NCBI GenBank assembly: GCA_963662985.1
Contig: OY760067.1
Span: 1,922,001-1,986,000, forward strand
Source: G963662985 sp963662985
Lineage (GTDB): Bacteria > Chloroflexota > Anaerolineae > Anaerolineales > UBA11579
Direction of reading: 5' to 3'
DNA length: 64,000 bases
Shown here: positions 53,322 through 62,110 of the stretch, one piece after another
Position numbering within the stretch: position 1 is the first letter of the stretch
Layout: the number at the start of each line of letters is the position of its first letter
Notes under the pieces: generated by a model
The model's database searches: none
Seen by the model: the letters and a program-made list of their open reading frames with translations, nothing else
What the model was told of the DNA's origin: nothing
Translations under genes and position numbers: made by a program

Positions 53322-55838
53322 ATGACAGGATCTTTTTGGGATATAGGTTTTTCAGACTTAATAGATGAGATGGATATTGAACAAGCAATGAAATTTACAA
53401 ATATAATTAATCGGTTTTTTTCAAATAAAAAAGATAATCCTTCAGTTAATAATGAAGTGAAATCTGGTGATGCAGAGAAAATGCTTTTCCCTGAAGTGGT
53501 TCCTGTATTACCTTTACGCGGTGTGGTTGTTTATCCTCAAACAGGGTTGCCTTTGACGATTGGTCAACCAAGATCAATGAAATTGATTGATGATGTGATG
53601 GTAAATGATAAAATTGTTGCTTTTGTGACTTCAAAAGATGTTGATAATGAAAATCCGAGTAAGAATGATCTTTATCAGATTGGTACGATTGGAGTTGTGC
53701 AAAGGTTATTTCGGGTTCCAGACGGTACGGTGCGAATTTTAGTACAAGGATTGCAGAGAGTTCGAATCACTGAATATGTACAAGAAATGCCTTATTTTAT
53801 GGCAAAGACAGAATTGATTCCAGAAGATGAAACTGTTGATGTTGAAGTTGAGGCGATGACTCTTGCGATTCGTAATCAATTTGAAAGAATATCAGAAATT
53901 AATAGCTCAATTCCAAATGAAATGATTGGATCTGTTACTAGCATTGAAAATGCGTTGACGGCTGTTTATACGATTGCTAATTTTCAAGATATGGAATTTG
54001 AAGAAGCTCAAGAAATTTTGGAGTTAAATAGTGTAAAAGAAAAACTTTTGAAGTTGACTACTATTTTAACGCACGACATTGAGCTGTTGGAGATTGGTCA
54101 GAAAATTCAGAGTGAAGCAAAATCTGAAATTGAGAAGATGCAAGATGATTATTTCTTGCGCGAACAATTGAAAGCAATCCAACGACAACTTGGTGAAAAT
54201 GATGAACAGGTTGAGTTAGATGAGCTACAGTTGAAAATTCAAAGCGTGGGGATGTCTGAAGAAGCTGAGAAGCAGGCTGCACGTGAATTCCGACGTTTGA
54301 AAATGATGCCTTCTTCTTCAGCTGAATATTCTGTAATCCGAACCTATTTAGATTGGTTAACAGACTTGCCTTGGGAAAAGATGTCTGAGGATTCTATTGA
54401 TATTGCTCAAGTGAAAGAAGTTTTAGATTCAGATCATTATGGATTGGATGATATAAAAGAAAGATTGTTAGAGTTTTTATCCGTTCGGAAACTGCGAGCT
54501 GAACGTAAAGAGGCATTGGCTACAGATGGAAAAGCTGATGAAATTCGTAAACCTAGAGAAGGTGTGATTTTATGTTTTGTGGGACCTCCTGGCGTAGGGA
54601 AAACCTCTTTAGGAAAGTCTATTGCGCGTGCATTGGGACGCGAGTTTGTCCGTATCTCTTTAGGTGGCGTACATGATGAAGCTGAGATTCGTGGGCATCG
54701 AAGAACTTATATAGGGTCTATGCCGGGGCGAATTATTCAGGAGTTGAGACGGGTTGAAAGTCGTAATCCAGTATTTATGTTGGATGAAATTGATAAGTTG
54801 GGACAAGATTATCGTGGTGACCCAGCATCGGCTTTGTTAGAAGTTTTAGATCCTGAACAAAATGCAAATTTCCGTGATCATTATTTGGAAGTTTCATTTG
54901 ATTTGAGCCAAGTCATGTTTATCACAACCGCAAATTCTTTAGCTAGTATTCCAGGACCATTGTTAGACCGTATGGAGATCATTCAATTAACAAGTTATAC
55001 GGAACAGGAGAAAATTGAGATCGCAAAAGGATATTTGATTCCAAGACAGCTTAAGGAAAATGGGCTTTTTACCCATGAAGTTGTGTTCGAAGAAGATGCC
55101 TTACATGATCTGATCCAACATTATACGAGAGAAGCTGGTGTGCGAAATTTGGAACGGGTGATTGGCGGGGTTTGCCGAAAAGCAGTGACTAAAATTACAA
55201 CAGATCACAACACGCAGGTGGTTGTTAGCAAAGATAATTTGCGAGATTTTGCAGGGAAGAGAAAATATTATACGATGCAAGAAATTGCACAAAGAACAGA
55301 AATTCCAGGAGTGGCAACTGGGTTGGCTTGGACTCCGGCAGGTGGAGATGTGCTGTTTATCGAAGCAGCGATGATCCCAGGAAAAGAAGGATTTCAATTA
55401 TCTGGTTCTTTGGGAAATGTGATGAAAGAAAGTGCTAATGCGGCTTTTTCTTTTGTACGTTCTCATGCGAGTGAACTTGGCATTGACCCAGAAGTTTTCT
55501 CTACGAATTTAATCCATATTCATGTTCCAGCAGGTGCGACTCCAAAAGATGGACCTTCTGCTGGAGTTACAATTGCCACTGCTTTAGTTTCTTTGTTGAT
55601 TGGGAAACCAGTTAAAAAAGATCTAGCAATGACAGGAGAAATTACATTAAGAGGACAGGTTTTACAGGTGGGGGGGATTAAGGAAAAGGTGCTTGCAGCG
55701 CATCGAGCAGGGATTCGTACAGTTTTTATTCCGGCGTTGAATGAAGCTGATTTGGATGAATTACCTGAAGATGTTTTAAATGACCTGACCTTTGAAATGA
55801 TTGAGAATGCTGAGGAGGCAATTTCTAAGGCATTCTAA
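53322..55838 (+). CDS. lon: ATP-dependent protease La (Lon)
   Basis: An 838-residue soluble Lon protease that degrades misfolded and regulatory proteins. The N-terminal substrate domain begins near residue 62 (VPVLPLRGVVVYP). The AAA+ module has Walker A GPPGVGKT near residue 423, then GGVHDEAEIRGHRRTYIGSMPGRI and Walker B VFMLDEIDK. The protease has the Ser-Lys dyad: Ser near 746 in DGPSAG and Lys near 788 in GIKEKVLAAHRAG. About 55 residues before the LON domain are an unusual addition; internal Met codons could give a shorter start, but none has a better ribosome site. The receiver gene follows 13 bases after the stop. Confidence 0.95.
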   Translation: MTGSFWDIGFSDLIDEMDIEQAMKFTNIINRFFSNKKDNPSVNNEVKSGDAEKMLFPEVVPVLPLRGVVVYPQTGLPLTIGQPRSMKLIDDVMVNDKIVAFVTSKDVDNENPSKNDLYQIGTIGVVQRLFRVPDGTVRILVQGLQRVRITEYVQEMPYFMAKTELIPEDETVDVEVEAMTLAIRNQFERISEINSSIPNEMIGSVTSIENALTAVYTIANFQDMEFEEAQEILELNSVKEKLLKLTTILTHDIELLEIGQKIQSEAKSEIEKMQDDYFLREQLKAIQRQLGENDEQVELDELQLKIQSVGMSEEAEKQAAREFRRLKMMPSSSAEYSVIRTYLDWLTDLPWEKMSEDSIDIAQVKEVLDSDHYGLDDIKERLLEFLSVRKLRAERKEALATDGKADEIRKPREGVILCFVGPPGVGKTSLGKSIARALGREFVRISLGGVHDEAEIRGHRRTYIGSMPGRIIQELRRVESRNPVFMLDEIDKLGQDYRGDPASALLEVLDPEQNANFRDHYLEVSFDLSQVMFITTANSLASIPGPLLDRMEIIQLTSYTEQEKIEIAKGYLIPRQLKENGLFTHEVVFEEDALHDLIQHYTREAGVRNLERVIGGVCRKAVTKITTDHNTQVVVSKDNLRDFAGKRKYYTMQEIAQRTEIPGVATGLAWTPAGGDVLFIEAAMIPGKEGFQLSGSLGNVMKESANAAFSFVRSHASELGIDPEVFSTNLIHIHVPAGATPKDGPSAGVTIATALVSLLIGKPVKKDLAMTGEITLRGQVLQVGGIKEKVLAAHRAGIRTVFIPALNEADLDELPEDVLNDLTFEMIENAEEAISKAF

Positions 55839-55851
55839 GAAGGAAGTTGAT

Positions 55852-56202
55852 ATGAAAAAAATTATGATCATAGACGATGATCAAGATATACAAAAATTAA
55901 TGACAATTTTTTTGGAATTGGAAGGACATAAAACAGTTACACCTACTGATTTTTCCAATGTTCCAAAACTGATTGATGATGCACAACCAGATATTTTGAT
56001 TTTGGATGTGAATTTACAAGGATATAATGGAATTGAAATATTAGAAGATTTGCGAAATGTTGAAAAATATAATGATGTGCGAGTTATTTTAACATCTGGT
56101 TTGGATTATTCTTATCGAATTGAGGATTTTTTAAATTCAGACTTTATTTTAAAGCCGTATATGCCTGATGAATTGATTAGAAAGATTAGTAAGACTAATT
56201 GA
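55852..56202 (+). CDS. Single-domain response regulator
   Basis: A 116-residue receiver domain with no output domain. The acidic pocket is D8-D9-D10, the phosphoacceptor is Asp52 (ILILDVNLQG), the Thr/Ser switch lies in VILTSG, and the Lys is in DFILKPYMPDEL. It could work like a phosphorelay intermediate or bind a protein partner. No kinase gene is adjacent. It sits between lon and a PHP-AlbA_2 protein with short gaps (13 and 7 bases), so all three are probably one transcript. AAGAAGGA precedes the ATG at 55852; the longer frame from 55801 overlaps lon and has no ribosome site. Confidence 0.88.
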   Translation: MKKIMIIDDDQDIQKLMTIFLELEGHKTVTPTDFSNVPKLIDDAQPDILILDVNLQGYNGIEILEDLRNVEKYNDVRVILTSGLDYSYRIEDFLNSDFILKPYMPDELIRKISKTN

Positions 56203-56209
56203 GGGTATG

Positions 56210-57976
56210 ATGGTTAAGAAAACAGTGAATAAAAACAAAAAACTGAAGTGGTATGAAATGGATTTGCATTTACATACACCTGCTTCAGGAGATTATAAAC
56301 AAAAGAATGTCAGTTATTTAGATTTTTTACAAAGAGCTGAGAAAAAAGGGTTGGATATTATTGCTTTTACAGATCATAACACTGTAAAAGGATATCGAGA
56401 GATGATGGAAGAAGTTACCAATTTAAGATTATTGGAAACTTTGAATCGAATTTTGCCAGAAGAACGCGCTCGTTTGCAAGAATATGAACGATTATTTAAT
56501 AAAATCTTGATTTTACCAGGATTTGAATTTACAGCGACTTTTGGATTCCATATTTTAGGGATCTTTCCTCCTGATAAGCCAATTCGCGATATTGAACATT
56601 TGTTATTAAAATTAAATGTACCTTCTGAAACAATTGATGATGGTGCATTCACTGTGGGAGCATCTTCTGATGTTTTAACAGCTTATCGTGAAATAAATAT
56701 GGCAGGGGGCTTGGTGATTGCTGCACATGTAAACTCTTCTAATGGTGTGGCAATGAGAGGGATTAATTTTGGCGGTCAAACGAAGATTGCTTATACCCAG
56801 GATCCAAATTTGCATGCTTTAGAAGTAACCGATCTTGAAATTAGAGGACGACGAACTACGGCAACATTTTTTAATGGTACAAAACCAGAGTATCCACGTA
56901 GAATGCATTGTATTCAGGGGTCTGATGCCCATCGGCTTGATCCAGATCCTTCTCGGAAAAAGGAGTTAGGTTTAGGAGATCGAACTACTGAAATTTTGAT
57001 GTCTGAAGTGTCTTTTGAGAATTTGTTGAATGTTTTTAATGGAAATGATTTTTCTAAGACTAGACCTTCTCGAAAACAGAAAAATGATAGTTCTTATGAT
57101 TTTATCCAAGCTGCTCGTGAAGAGGGTGCTAATATTATTCAAGATTTTCATGTTGATGTGATGGTGCGTGGTGGACATTTATATAATGTTATTGCTGATA
57201 CATGTGCATTAGCGAACACCAATGGCGGCACTTTATACATAGGTGTGAGTGGCAATGCTAGTGAAAATGTTGTTGGTGTTGAGGATCCTAGTAAGGTGAT
57301 TCAAAAGTTGGAAAAAGAAATCAATAATCGAATTAGCCCTCCGTTAAATGTTGAATTTGACTCTTTGAAGAGTAAGGAAAAACCGGTTGTGCGTGTGATG
57401 ATTCCTCGCGGTGATGATCCGCCATATGCAGTGGATGATAATAAGATCTATGTGCGAGAAGAATCTGACACAAGTTTGGCTGTGAGAGATGAAATTGTTG
57501 GATTGGTGAATCGAGCACGAGAATATTCGAGATTATTGGAAATTGTTAAAAAGGACAATCAATTGACGTCATTGGTACCTCATTCAGAAATTGAACCTGT
57601 TGAACAAAAAGAAGTTCAGACAAATGATGAGTTGCCACGAACCGGAGTTGAAGTGATTGCAAGTGAAGAACGTCAGGGAAGTAAGTATTATACTTTGCGT
57701 GATTTGCGTAATGGCAATGTTGTGAAAAATGTAACTGAAAAATCTGCAAGAAAATTATGGCATTATGCAATTACTAAATATTCTGAATTGCCCCAAGATA
57801 AACGAAATTTGAAGGTTGAATGGCATGGAAATTATGGGTTATTACAAAAAGTGCTTGGAAAAACTGTTCGATATGATTTTGTTGAGAATAAGAATGGAAA
57901 TTATCGTTTCTTTTATGGTGTGACAGAAGATGGAATTAGTGGTCCTTGGAATGATGTGGTTGGAATTACAGATTAG
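56210..57976 (+). CDS. PHP phosphoesterase-AlbA_2 (Schlafen-like) fusion protein
   Basis: A cytoplasmic protein of 588 residues. The first 280 form a PHP phosphoesterase domain with an apparently full metal site: MDLHLHT near residue 18, FTDHN, GFEFTA, HILG, AAHV and GSDAHR. From about 310 to 435 an AlbA_2-like domain follows, with ANTNGGTLYIGVSG, ISPPLNV and KIYVREESDTSLA. The position of its usual acidic ExxEFK motif reads FHVDVMVRG, so the catalytic acids may be missing. A C-terminal region of about 110 residues (YYTLRDLRNGNVV, LWHYAI) is not recognised. PHP domains hydrolyse phosphoesters; AlbA_2 domains occur in nucleic-acid-binding regulators and Schlafen-type nucleases. No substrate is assigned. 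It converges on the DUF2877 gene with an 11-base overlap. Confidence 0.72.
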   Translation: MVKKTVNKNKKLKWYEMDLHLHTPASGDYKQKNVSYLDFLQRAEKKGLDIIAFTDHNTVKGYREMMEEVTNLRLLETLNRILPEERARLQEYERLFNKILILPGFEFTATFGFHILGIFPPDKPIRDIEHLLLKLNVPSETIDDGAFTVGASSDVLTAYREINMAGGLVIAAHVNSSNGVAMRGINFGGQTKIAYTQDPNLHALEVTDLEIRGRRTTATFFNGTKPEYPRRMHCIQGSDAHRLDPDPSRKKELGLGDRTTEILMSEVSFENLLNVFNGNDFSKTRPSRKQKNDSSYDFIQAAREEGANIIQDFHVDVMVRGGHLYNVIADTCALANTNGGTLYIGVSGNASENVVGVEDPSKVIQKLEKEINNRISPPLNVEFDSLKSKEKPVVRVMIPRGDDPPYAVDDNKIYVREESDTSLAVRDEIVGLVNRAREYSRLLEIVKKDNQLTSLVPHSEIEPVEQKEVQTNDELPRTGVEVIASEERQGSKYYTLRDLRNGNVVKNVTEKSARKLWHYAITKYSELPQDKRNLKVEWHGNYGLLQKVLGKTVRYDFVENKNGNYRFFYGVTEDGISGPWNDVVGITD

Positions 57977-58826
57977 TTTGACATGAAAGAATGATACCGG
58001 CAAGAGTATCTATGCCGGAAGAATTCCCCCATGTTGTTAATTGATTAAGTGCGTCGATGTTTGAAAATTCATCGGCGCATATTTCTTTAATGAGATTCAG
58101 AATTCTTTCATCTGCTTTCTTTTGAAAAGCAGCTTCGATCAAATTGGCACTAATTAATGTAGTTTTTAATAGCATTTCTTTTATCAGTGATTGTTTAAAA
58201 TCATTAGAAAATTCTCTGTCTTTTATTATTGTCTCTGAGAGAATGACTCCAGTGATAAAGTCATCACCACTCGGTGTTAATCCATTTCCTACGCCAATTA
58301 ATTTTGTAAAAGCGGCAAATAGTTGTTTTTCTGAATTTTGTTGAAGAGCTATTTTTATAGCTAAGATTATTTGTATTTTTGGATTTGTTAGACTTTTTGT
58401 TGTTTCTGGTAAATCAATCAGTTGTAGAGAATTTACTAAGTATTCATTATTGGATAAGTTACTGTTTTGAATGAATTTTTTTATATTGTTGATTATTTGT
58501 TGATATGAATAAACTATGCTTAATTGAGGATCGAAAATATTTGTTTTAAAATTTTTTGAAAAAGTAATTGATGGATTTTGAAATATAATTTGTTCGTTTG
58601 TAGTGAAGATATTTGTTTCTTTTGAGCAAATTGGAATATTGTTTTGGAGATTCGTACAATTGATTGTATAGGGGCCTTTGAAAGATTCAATACTGATAAA
58701 TATAATATTGTTTTGATCTGAGAGTAAAAAAATACCTTTTGAGGTTTGACCAAAAAATATAAATTCATTTTTTGTTGTGAGAATGTTATATGCAATATTT
58801 CCAATTGAAGTGATTGTAAAATTCAT
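57966..58826 (-). CDS. DUF2877 protein (AllH-like, possible oxamate carbamoyltransferase subunit)
   Basis: A 286-residue protein with the DUF2877 signature GVGNGLTPSGDDFITGV near residues 178-194. DUF2877 proteins include AllH, reported with AllF and AllG as parts of an oxamate carbamoyltransferase in allantoin use. No allF or allG is in this window. The link to purine breakdown is supported by the divergent neighbours: an NCS2 permease and a xanthine-dehydrogenase-type enzyme. The N-terminal half is very rich in Ile, Asn, Phe and Lys and AT-rich. AAGGA lies 8 bases before the ATG. Its end overlaps the PHP gene by 11 bases. Confidence 0.65.
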   Translation of the reverse strand: MNFTITSIGNIAYNILTTKNEFIFFGQTSKGIFLLSDQNNIIFISIESFKGPYTINCTNLQNNIPICSKETNIFTTNEQIIFQNPSITFSKNFKTNIFDPQLSIVYSYQQIINNIKKFIQNSNLSNNEYLVNSLQLIDLPETTKSLTNPKIQIILAIKIALQQNSEKQLFAAFTKLIGVGNGLTPSGDDFITGVILSETIIKDREFSNDFKQSLIKEMLLKTTLISANLIEAAFQKKADERILNLIKEICADEFSNIDALNQLTTWGNSSGIDTLAGIILSCQTNL

Positions 58827-58930
58827 CTTTAATCCTTTATTGATCTTATTTTACAATAAATGATGAAATAAATGATTATTACTTAAACAATCATTTAATC
58901 TTAAAATATTGTTGGGTTTAAAATAGATGC
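58827..58930. other. First part of a 349-base intergenic region, AT-rich, no gene seen
   Basis: This AT-rich stretch lies between the divergent DUF2877 and permease genes. It must hold the - strand promoter for DUF2877, but no clear element stands out. The rest of the intergenic region (58931-59175) holds a promoter, a structured leader and a terminator, listed separately. Confidence 0.5.
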
Positions 58931-58959
58931 TTGAATTTGTAAAAAAAATCCTGTACAAT
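58931..58959 (+). promoter_or_regulatory. Promoter of the NCS2 permease leader
   Basis: TTGAAT (58931-58936) and TACAAT (58954-58959) with 17-base spacing. Transcription would start near 58966, right at the first strand of the leader stem. Confidence 0.75.
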
Positions 58960-58962
58960 GAC

Positions 58963-59073
58963 AAGGTAAGGAGATTAGGTTAATAATGAAACATAGCCCC
59001 CAATTAATTTTTGAATCAATTGCTCACTTGATGGGTGGTGGTGCTATGCTTTTTACCATCCTTGTCTTACCTT
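58963..59073 (+). ncRNA. Structured leader RNA, candidate riboswitch, upstream of the permease
   Basis: Between the promoter and a terminator the leader can fold into nested helices. The outer stem pairs AAGGTAAG (58963-58970) with CTTACCTT (59066-59073). The next pairs CATAGC (58993-58998) with GCTATG (59043-59048), closing a CAATT/AATTG hairpin. Alternative pairings exist: GACAAGG with CCTTGTC, and GGGTGGT (59034-59040) with ACCATCC (59054-59060). Competing helices before a terminator are typical of riboswitches. It does not match the purine, NMT1 xanthine, ZTP or THF riboswitch cores as I know them. A purine or a molybdenum-related ligand is plausible from the genes it controls. Confidence 0.5.
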
Positions 59074-59086
59074 TAATAGTGTAAAC

Positions 59087-59127
59087 ATCGCACGATATCC
59101 CTATGTGGTTCGTGCGATTTTTTTTTA
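59087..59127 (+). terminator. Terminator inside the permease leader (attenuator)
   Basis: A perfect 9-bp stem (59087-59095 with 59110-59118) is followed by nine or more T residues. It ends about 50 bases before the permease start, so most transcripts could stop here unless the leader prevents it. Confidence 0.85.
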
Positions 59128-59175
59128 TCCAAATACGGCTGGAAACATCCGTAAATATAAAATGAGGAGATTTTA

Positions 59176-60558
59176 ATGGCTAAAAAAGAAGTTTTCGGCT
59201 ATTTGCCGAACGATAAACCACCATTTGGAAGCATGGTTATTTTAGGGCTTCAACATGTGTTGGCAATGTTCCCTGCAACAGTGCTTGTTGCAACTATTGT
59301 AGGATTTAATGTAGGTGCAGTGTTAGCAGTATCAGGGCTTGCAACTATCACCGCATTGATTCTTTCTAAGTTGATTGCAGGGAAATTTATTCCACTTTAT
59401 TATGGTTCAAGTTTTGCATATATTGCAGCAACACTGGCAATCATGGGTGGCGACTACGGTGGAATTAACCCGGTAAGAATTGCACAAGTAGGTATTGTTT
59501 CAACAGGTGTTGTGAATATTATCGTAGGTTTTGTAATTCACTATGCTGGTGGACGAAAAGTAATTGATAAAGTTTTACCCCCAATTATCACAGGTTCAGT
59601 TGCACTCACAATCGGTATTGCTTTGGCAGGTGCCGCATTGAATGATGCATTTGGTGTATATGTGCCTGATATTGCCGGTAAGACAATTATTATTGCTGCC
59701 TTCACACTTTTGGTGACAGTTCTTTTCTCTGTTTATTTGCAAGGAAAAGGTTTTATTGGTTTGATTCCGATTTTGTTAGGGATGATTTCTGGTTATATTT
59801 TTGCAATGCTTTTGGGTGTTGTAGACTTCAGTGCAATCAAAGCTGCTCCTTGGTTTGAAGTACCTGGTTTTACATTGCCGTATTTCAAGAATTTTGGTAG
59901 CTCTGGTGCCCTACAAGCCATTTTTGGGATTGCGATTATTTGTATTGCAACCATTCCAGAATCTACTGCACACCTTTACCAAATGTCACTTTATGTTGAT
60001 AACTTGGCAGAAAATATGGGAAAAGAAAAATACAACCTTCGAGAACTTATTGGTTTGAACTTGATTCTTGATGGTCTTGGTGACTCAATCAACGGTATGT
60101 TCGGTGGTGTGGCTGGTACAAACTACGGTGAAAATAACTCTTTGATGGTTATTACACGTAACTACTCTGGACCTGCTTTGATCACCGCTGGTGTAATTGC
60201 TATCGTAATCGCTTTCGTTGGAAAATTGACTGGTTTTGTTCAATCAATTCCAACCGGTGTGATTGGTGGGTTGGAAATTTATCTGTTCGGTATTATTGGT
60301 ATGCAAGGTATTGCAATTATCCAATCCGAAAAGGTGAATCTCTACGATCCAAGAAATTTGGCAATTGGTGCTGTCATTTTGGTTGTTGGGATCGGTGGAA
60401 ACATTCAATTTGGTGATTTACCAATTCCTATTTTGCAAGGTATGTTCCCCACAGGGTTACCGTCAATTGCAACCGCAGCAGTTTTGGGTATTTTCTTGAA
60501 TGTCATTTTCATGATTTTCAAAGCACCTGAAGATGTAATGCTTGAGGCGGAGTTGTAG
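59176..60558 (+). CDS. NCS2-family uracil/xanthine permease
   Basis: A 460-residue inner-membrane nucleobase transporter with some 12-14 helices. The family motifs are visible: LQHVLAMFPATVLVAT near the start, GSSFAYIA near residue 76, the substrate Glu in CIATIPESTAHL and the NYGENNSLMVITR motif near residue 318 (second key Glu), and a KAPEDVMLEAE end. By sequence it is closest to the uracil (UraA) side of the family, but it sits directly before xanthine-dehydrogenase genes. Uptake of xanthine, uric acid or another purine is therefore likely. GAGGAG precedes the ATG by 6 bases. The attenuator at 59087-59127 controls it. Confidence 0.88.
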   Translation: MAKKEVFGYLPNDKPPFGSMVILGLQHVLAMFPATVLVATIVGFNVGAVLAVSGLATITALILSKLIAGKFIPLYYGSSFAYIAATLAIMGGDYGGINPVRIAQVGIVSTGVVNIIVGFVIHYAGGRKVIDKVLPPIITGSVALTIGIALAGAALNDAFGVYVPDIAGKTIIIAAFTLLVTVLFSVYLQGKGFIGLIPILLGMISGYIFAMLLGVVDFSAIKAAPWFEVPGFTLPYFKNFGSSGALQAIFGIAIICIATIPESTAHLYQMSLYVDNLAENMGKEKYNLRELIGLNLILDGLGDSINGMFGGVAGTNYGENNSLMVITRNYSGPALITAGVIAIVIAFVGKLTGFVQSIPTGVIGGLEIYLFGIIGMQGIAIIQSEKVNLYDPRNLAIGAVILVVGIGGNIQFGDLPIPILQGMFPTGLPSIATAAVLGIFLNVIFMIFKAPEDVMLEAEL

Positions 60559-60598
60559 TTACCTTAAACATTCTCAGAGCAGAATACTAAAACCTAGA

Positions 60599-60630
60599 GG
60601 AGAAGGTGCTTGGTACCTTCTCCTTTTCGT
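60599..60630 (+). terminator. Terminator between permease and xanthine-dehydrogenase genes
   Basis: A 9-bp stem (60599-60607 with 60615-60623) followed by TTTT. The molybdoenzyme genes should therefore have their own promoter in 60630-60738, where no strong match was found. Confidence 0.75.
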
Positions 60631-60738
60631 TCCTAAAGTTGTTTTGGTTTGAGAGTTGATGGGTTTGAATTTGAAATGATTTCATAATCATGTCAAATAA
60701 AAGTTTATCAGTTCATTTATTTAGTAAAGGATAATGTT

Positions 60739-61620
60739 ATGTCTAGAAATGCACATCCATCATTACCTGAATTTGAATATATCAAGCCAGTAAGTTTTGC
60801 AGAAGCTTGTAAGTTTCTTGCTGACAATGCTGGAAATGCGCGCCCACTGATGGGTGGGACAGATACCCTCGTTCGTATACGCGATGGTTTTTATAAAGAA
60901 GAGTTTATTGTTGATGTTAAGGGTTTGCCTGGAATGAAGGAAATTCATTTTGATGCTGCGAAAGGTCTTACGGTAGGCGCAGCGGTTTCAATGAATTCTG
61001 TTGCTGAGAATGCAGATGTTAAAAAGGTTTATCCGATGTTGGTTGAGGCTTGTAATTCTGTTGCGAGCTATCAGCTTCGTTCAAGAGCGACAATTGTTGG
61101 CAATATTTGCAATGCATCCCCTGCGGGAGATACGTTGGGAATGAGCATTTTGTTGAATGCTGAATTGACGGTTGTTGGTGTTGATGGGAAAGAAAGAATT
61201 GAACCTGTGGCTACATTTTTCAAAGGCCCGGGAAGAACTGTTTTGCAAACTGGCGAATTGGTGAAATCAATCTTTTATCCAATCCCTAAAAAGGGTATGG
61301 TCGGAAAATATTTGAAGCATGGTCGAAATAATCGAAGTGACCTTTCATTAGTAGGTGTTTCAGCAATTGCCTATGAAGAAGATGGTTTGCACGTGAAAGT
61401 CGCTTATGCATCTGTGGGACCGACCCCTGTGGTGGTGAAAGAAGTGGAAGATTACTTCTTAAAGAATGAATTTAATGATGAGAACATTAAGGAAGCGTCA
61501 CAAATTGCAATGGACCATTGTTCTCCAATCGATGACGTGCGTTCTAGCGCGCGGTATCGAAAATTGATGGTGAAAAATTTGACAAAAAGAATTTTGAACC
61601 AGATCCAAGAACTTCGATAG
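60739..61620 (+). CDS. Xanthine-dehydrogenase-type FAD-binding subunit
   Basis: A 293-residue subunit of the molybdenum hydroxylase family (CoxM/XdhB-like). It carries FAD between the Fe-S clusters and the final acceptor. Motifs seen are PLMGGTDTLVRIRDG near residue 38 (FAD pyrophosphate loop) and SRATIVGNICNASPAGD near residue 115, the second FAD motif. The C-terminal CO_deh_flav domain follows (RNNRSDLSLVGVSAIAY). It is the first gene of a three-gene unit encoding FAD, Fe-S and Mo subunits. A short FEYIKPVSFAEAC start fits the family N-terminus. Confidence 0.92.
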   Translation: MSRNAHPSLPEFEYIKPVSFAEACKFLADNAGNARPLMGGTDTLVRIRDGFYKEEFIVDVKGLPGMKEIHFDAAKGLTVGAAVSMNSVAENADVKKVYPMLVEACNSVASYQLRSRATIVGNICNASPAGDTLGMSILLNAELTVVGVDGKERIEPVATFFKGPGRTVLQTGELVKSIFYPIPKKGMVGKYLKHGRNNRSDLSLVGVSAIAYEEDGLHVKVAYASVGPTPVVVKEVEDYFLKNEFNDENIKEASQIAMDHCSPIDDVRSSARYRKLMVKNLTKRILNQIQELR

Positions 61621-61633
61621 ACTGGAGGAAATA

Positions 61634-62098
61634 ATGGATCATAAGATTACTGTTACTGTAAATGGTCAAGTTGAATTGGTACAAGTTCCTTCAAATATGA
61701 CACTTTTACGGATGTTGCGTGAAAAATTAGGTTTAACGGGTACTAAAAATGGTTGTAGTGCAGGCGAATGTGGTGCTTGTACTGTGATGATGAATGGCGC
61801 ACCCGTTAATAGCTGTATGGTGTTGGCCGTTGAATGTGAAGGTGCTGAAATTATCACAGTGGAAGGCTTGGCAAAAGAAGGTAAGTTGGATGTTGTGCAA
61901 CAAACTGTGATGGAAGAAGGCGGGATTCAGTGTGGTTTTTGTACCCCTGGCGTTTTGATTTCCGCTCGTTCTTTGTTGGATCGAAATGCAGATCCTACTG
62001 AAGATGAGATTAAGGAAGCATTGGTTGGTAACCTCTGTCGCTGCACAGGTTATGAACGAATTATTAAAGGCATTCAAAAAGCAGCAAAAATGGAATAA
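61634..62098 (+). CDS. Xanthine-dehydrogenase-type 2Fe-2S subunit
   Basis: A 154-residue electron-transfer subunit with two [2Fe-2S] clusters. The plant-ferredoxin-like N-terminal domain holds Cys in GCSAGECGACTVMMNG (about residues 40-55) plus a later Cys (SCMV). The helical C-terminal domain holds QCGFCTPG and NLCRCTGYE. It passes electrons from the molybdenum centre to the FAD subunit encoded just upstream. GGAGG precedes the ATG. The large subunit gene follows 12 bases after the stop. Confidence 0.95.
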   Translation: MDHKITVTVNGQVELVQVPSNMTLLRMLREKLGLTGTKNGCSAGECGACTVMMNGAPVNSCMVLAVECEGAEIITVEGLAKEGKLDVVQQTVMEEGGIQCGFCTPGVLISARSLLDRNADPTEDEIKEALVGNLCRCTGYERIIKGIQKAAKME

Positions 62099-62110
62099 AG
62101 GAGATTAGTG

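Noticed and set aside
58987..59076. A 29-codon open frame inside the permease leader as a gene
   Set aside because: Its ribosome site is about 14 bases away, and the frame lies across the RNA stems; structured RNA explains the region better, though a leader peptide is not excluded.
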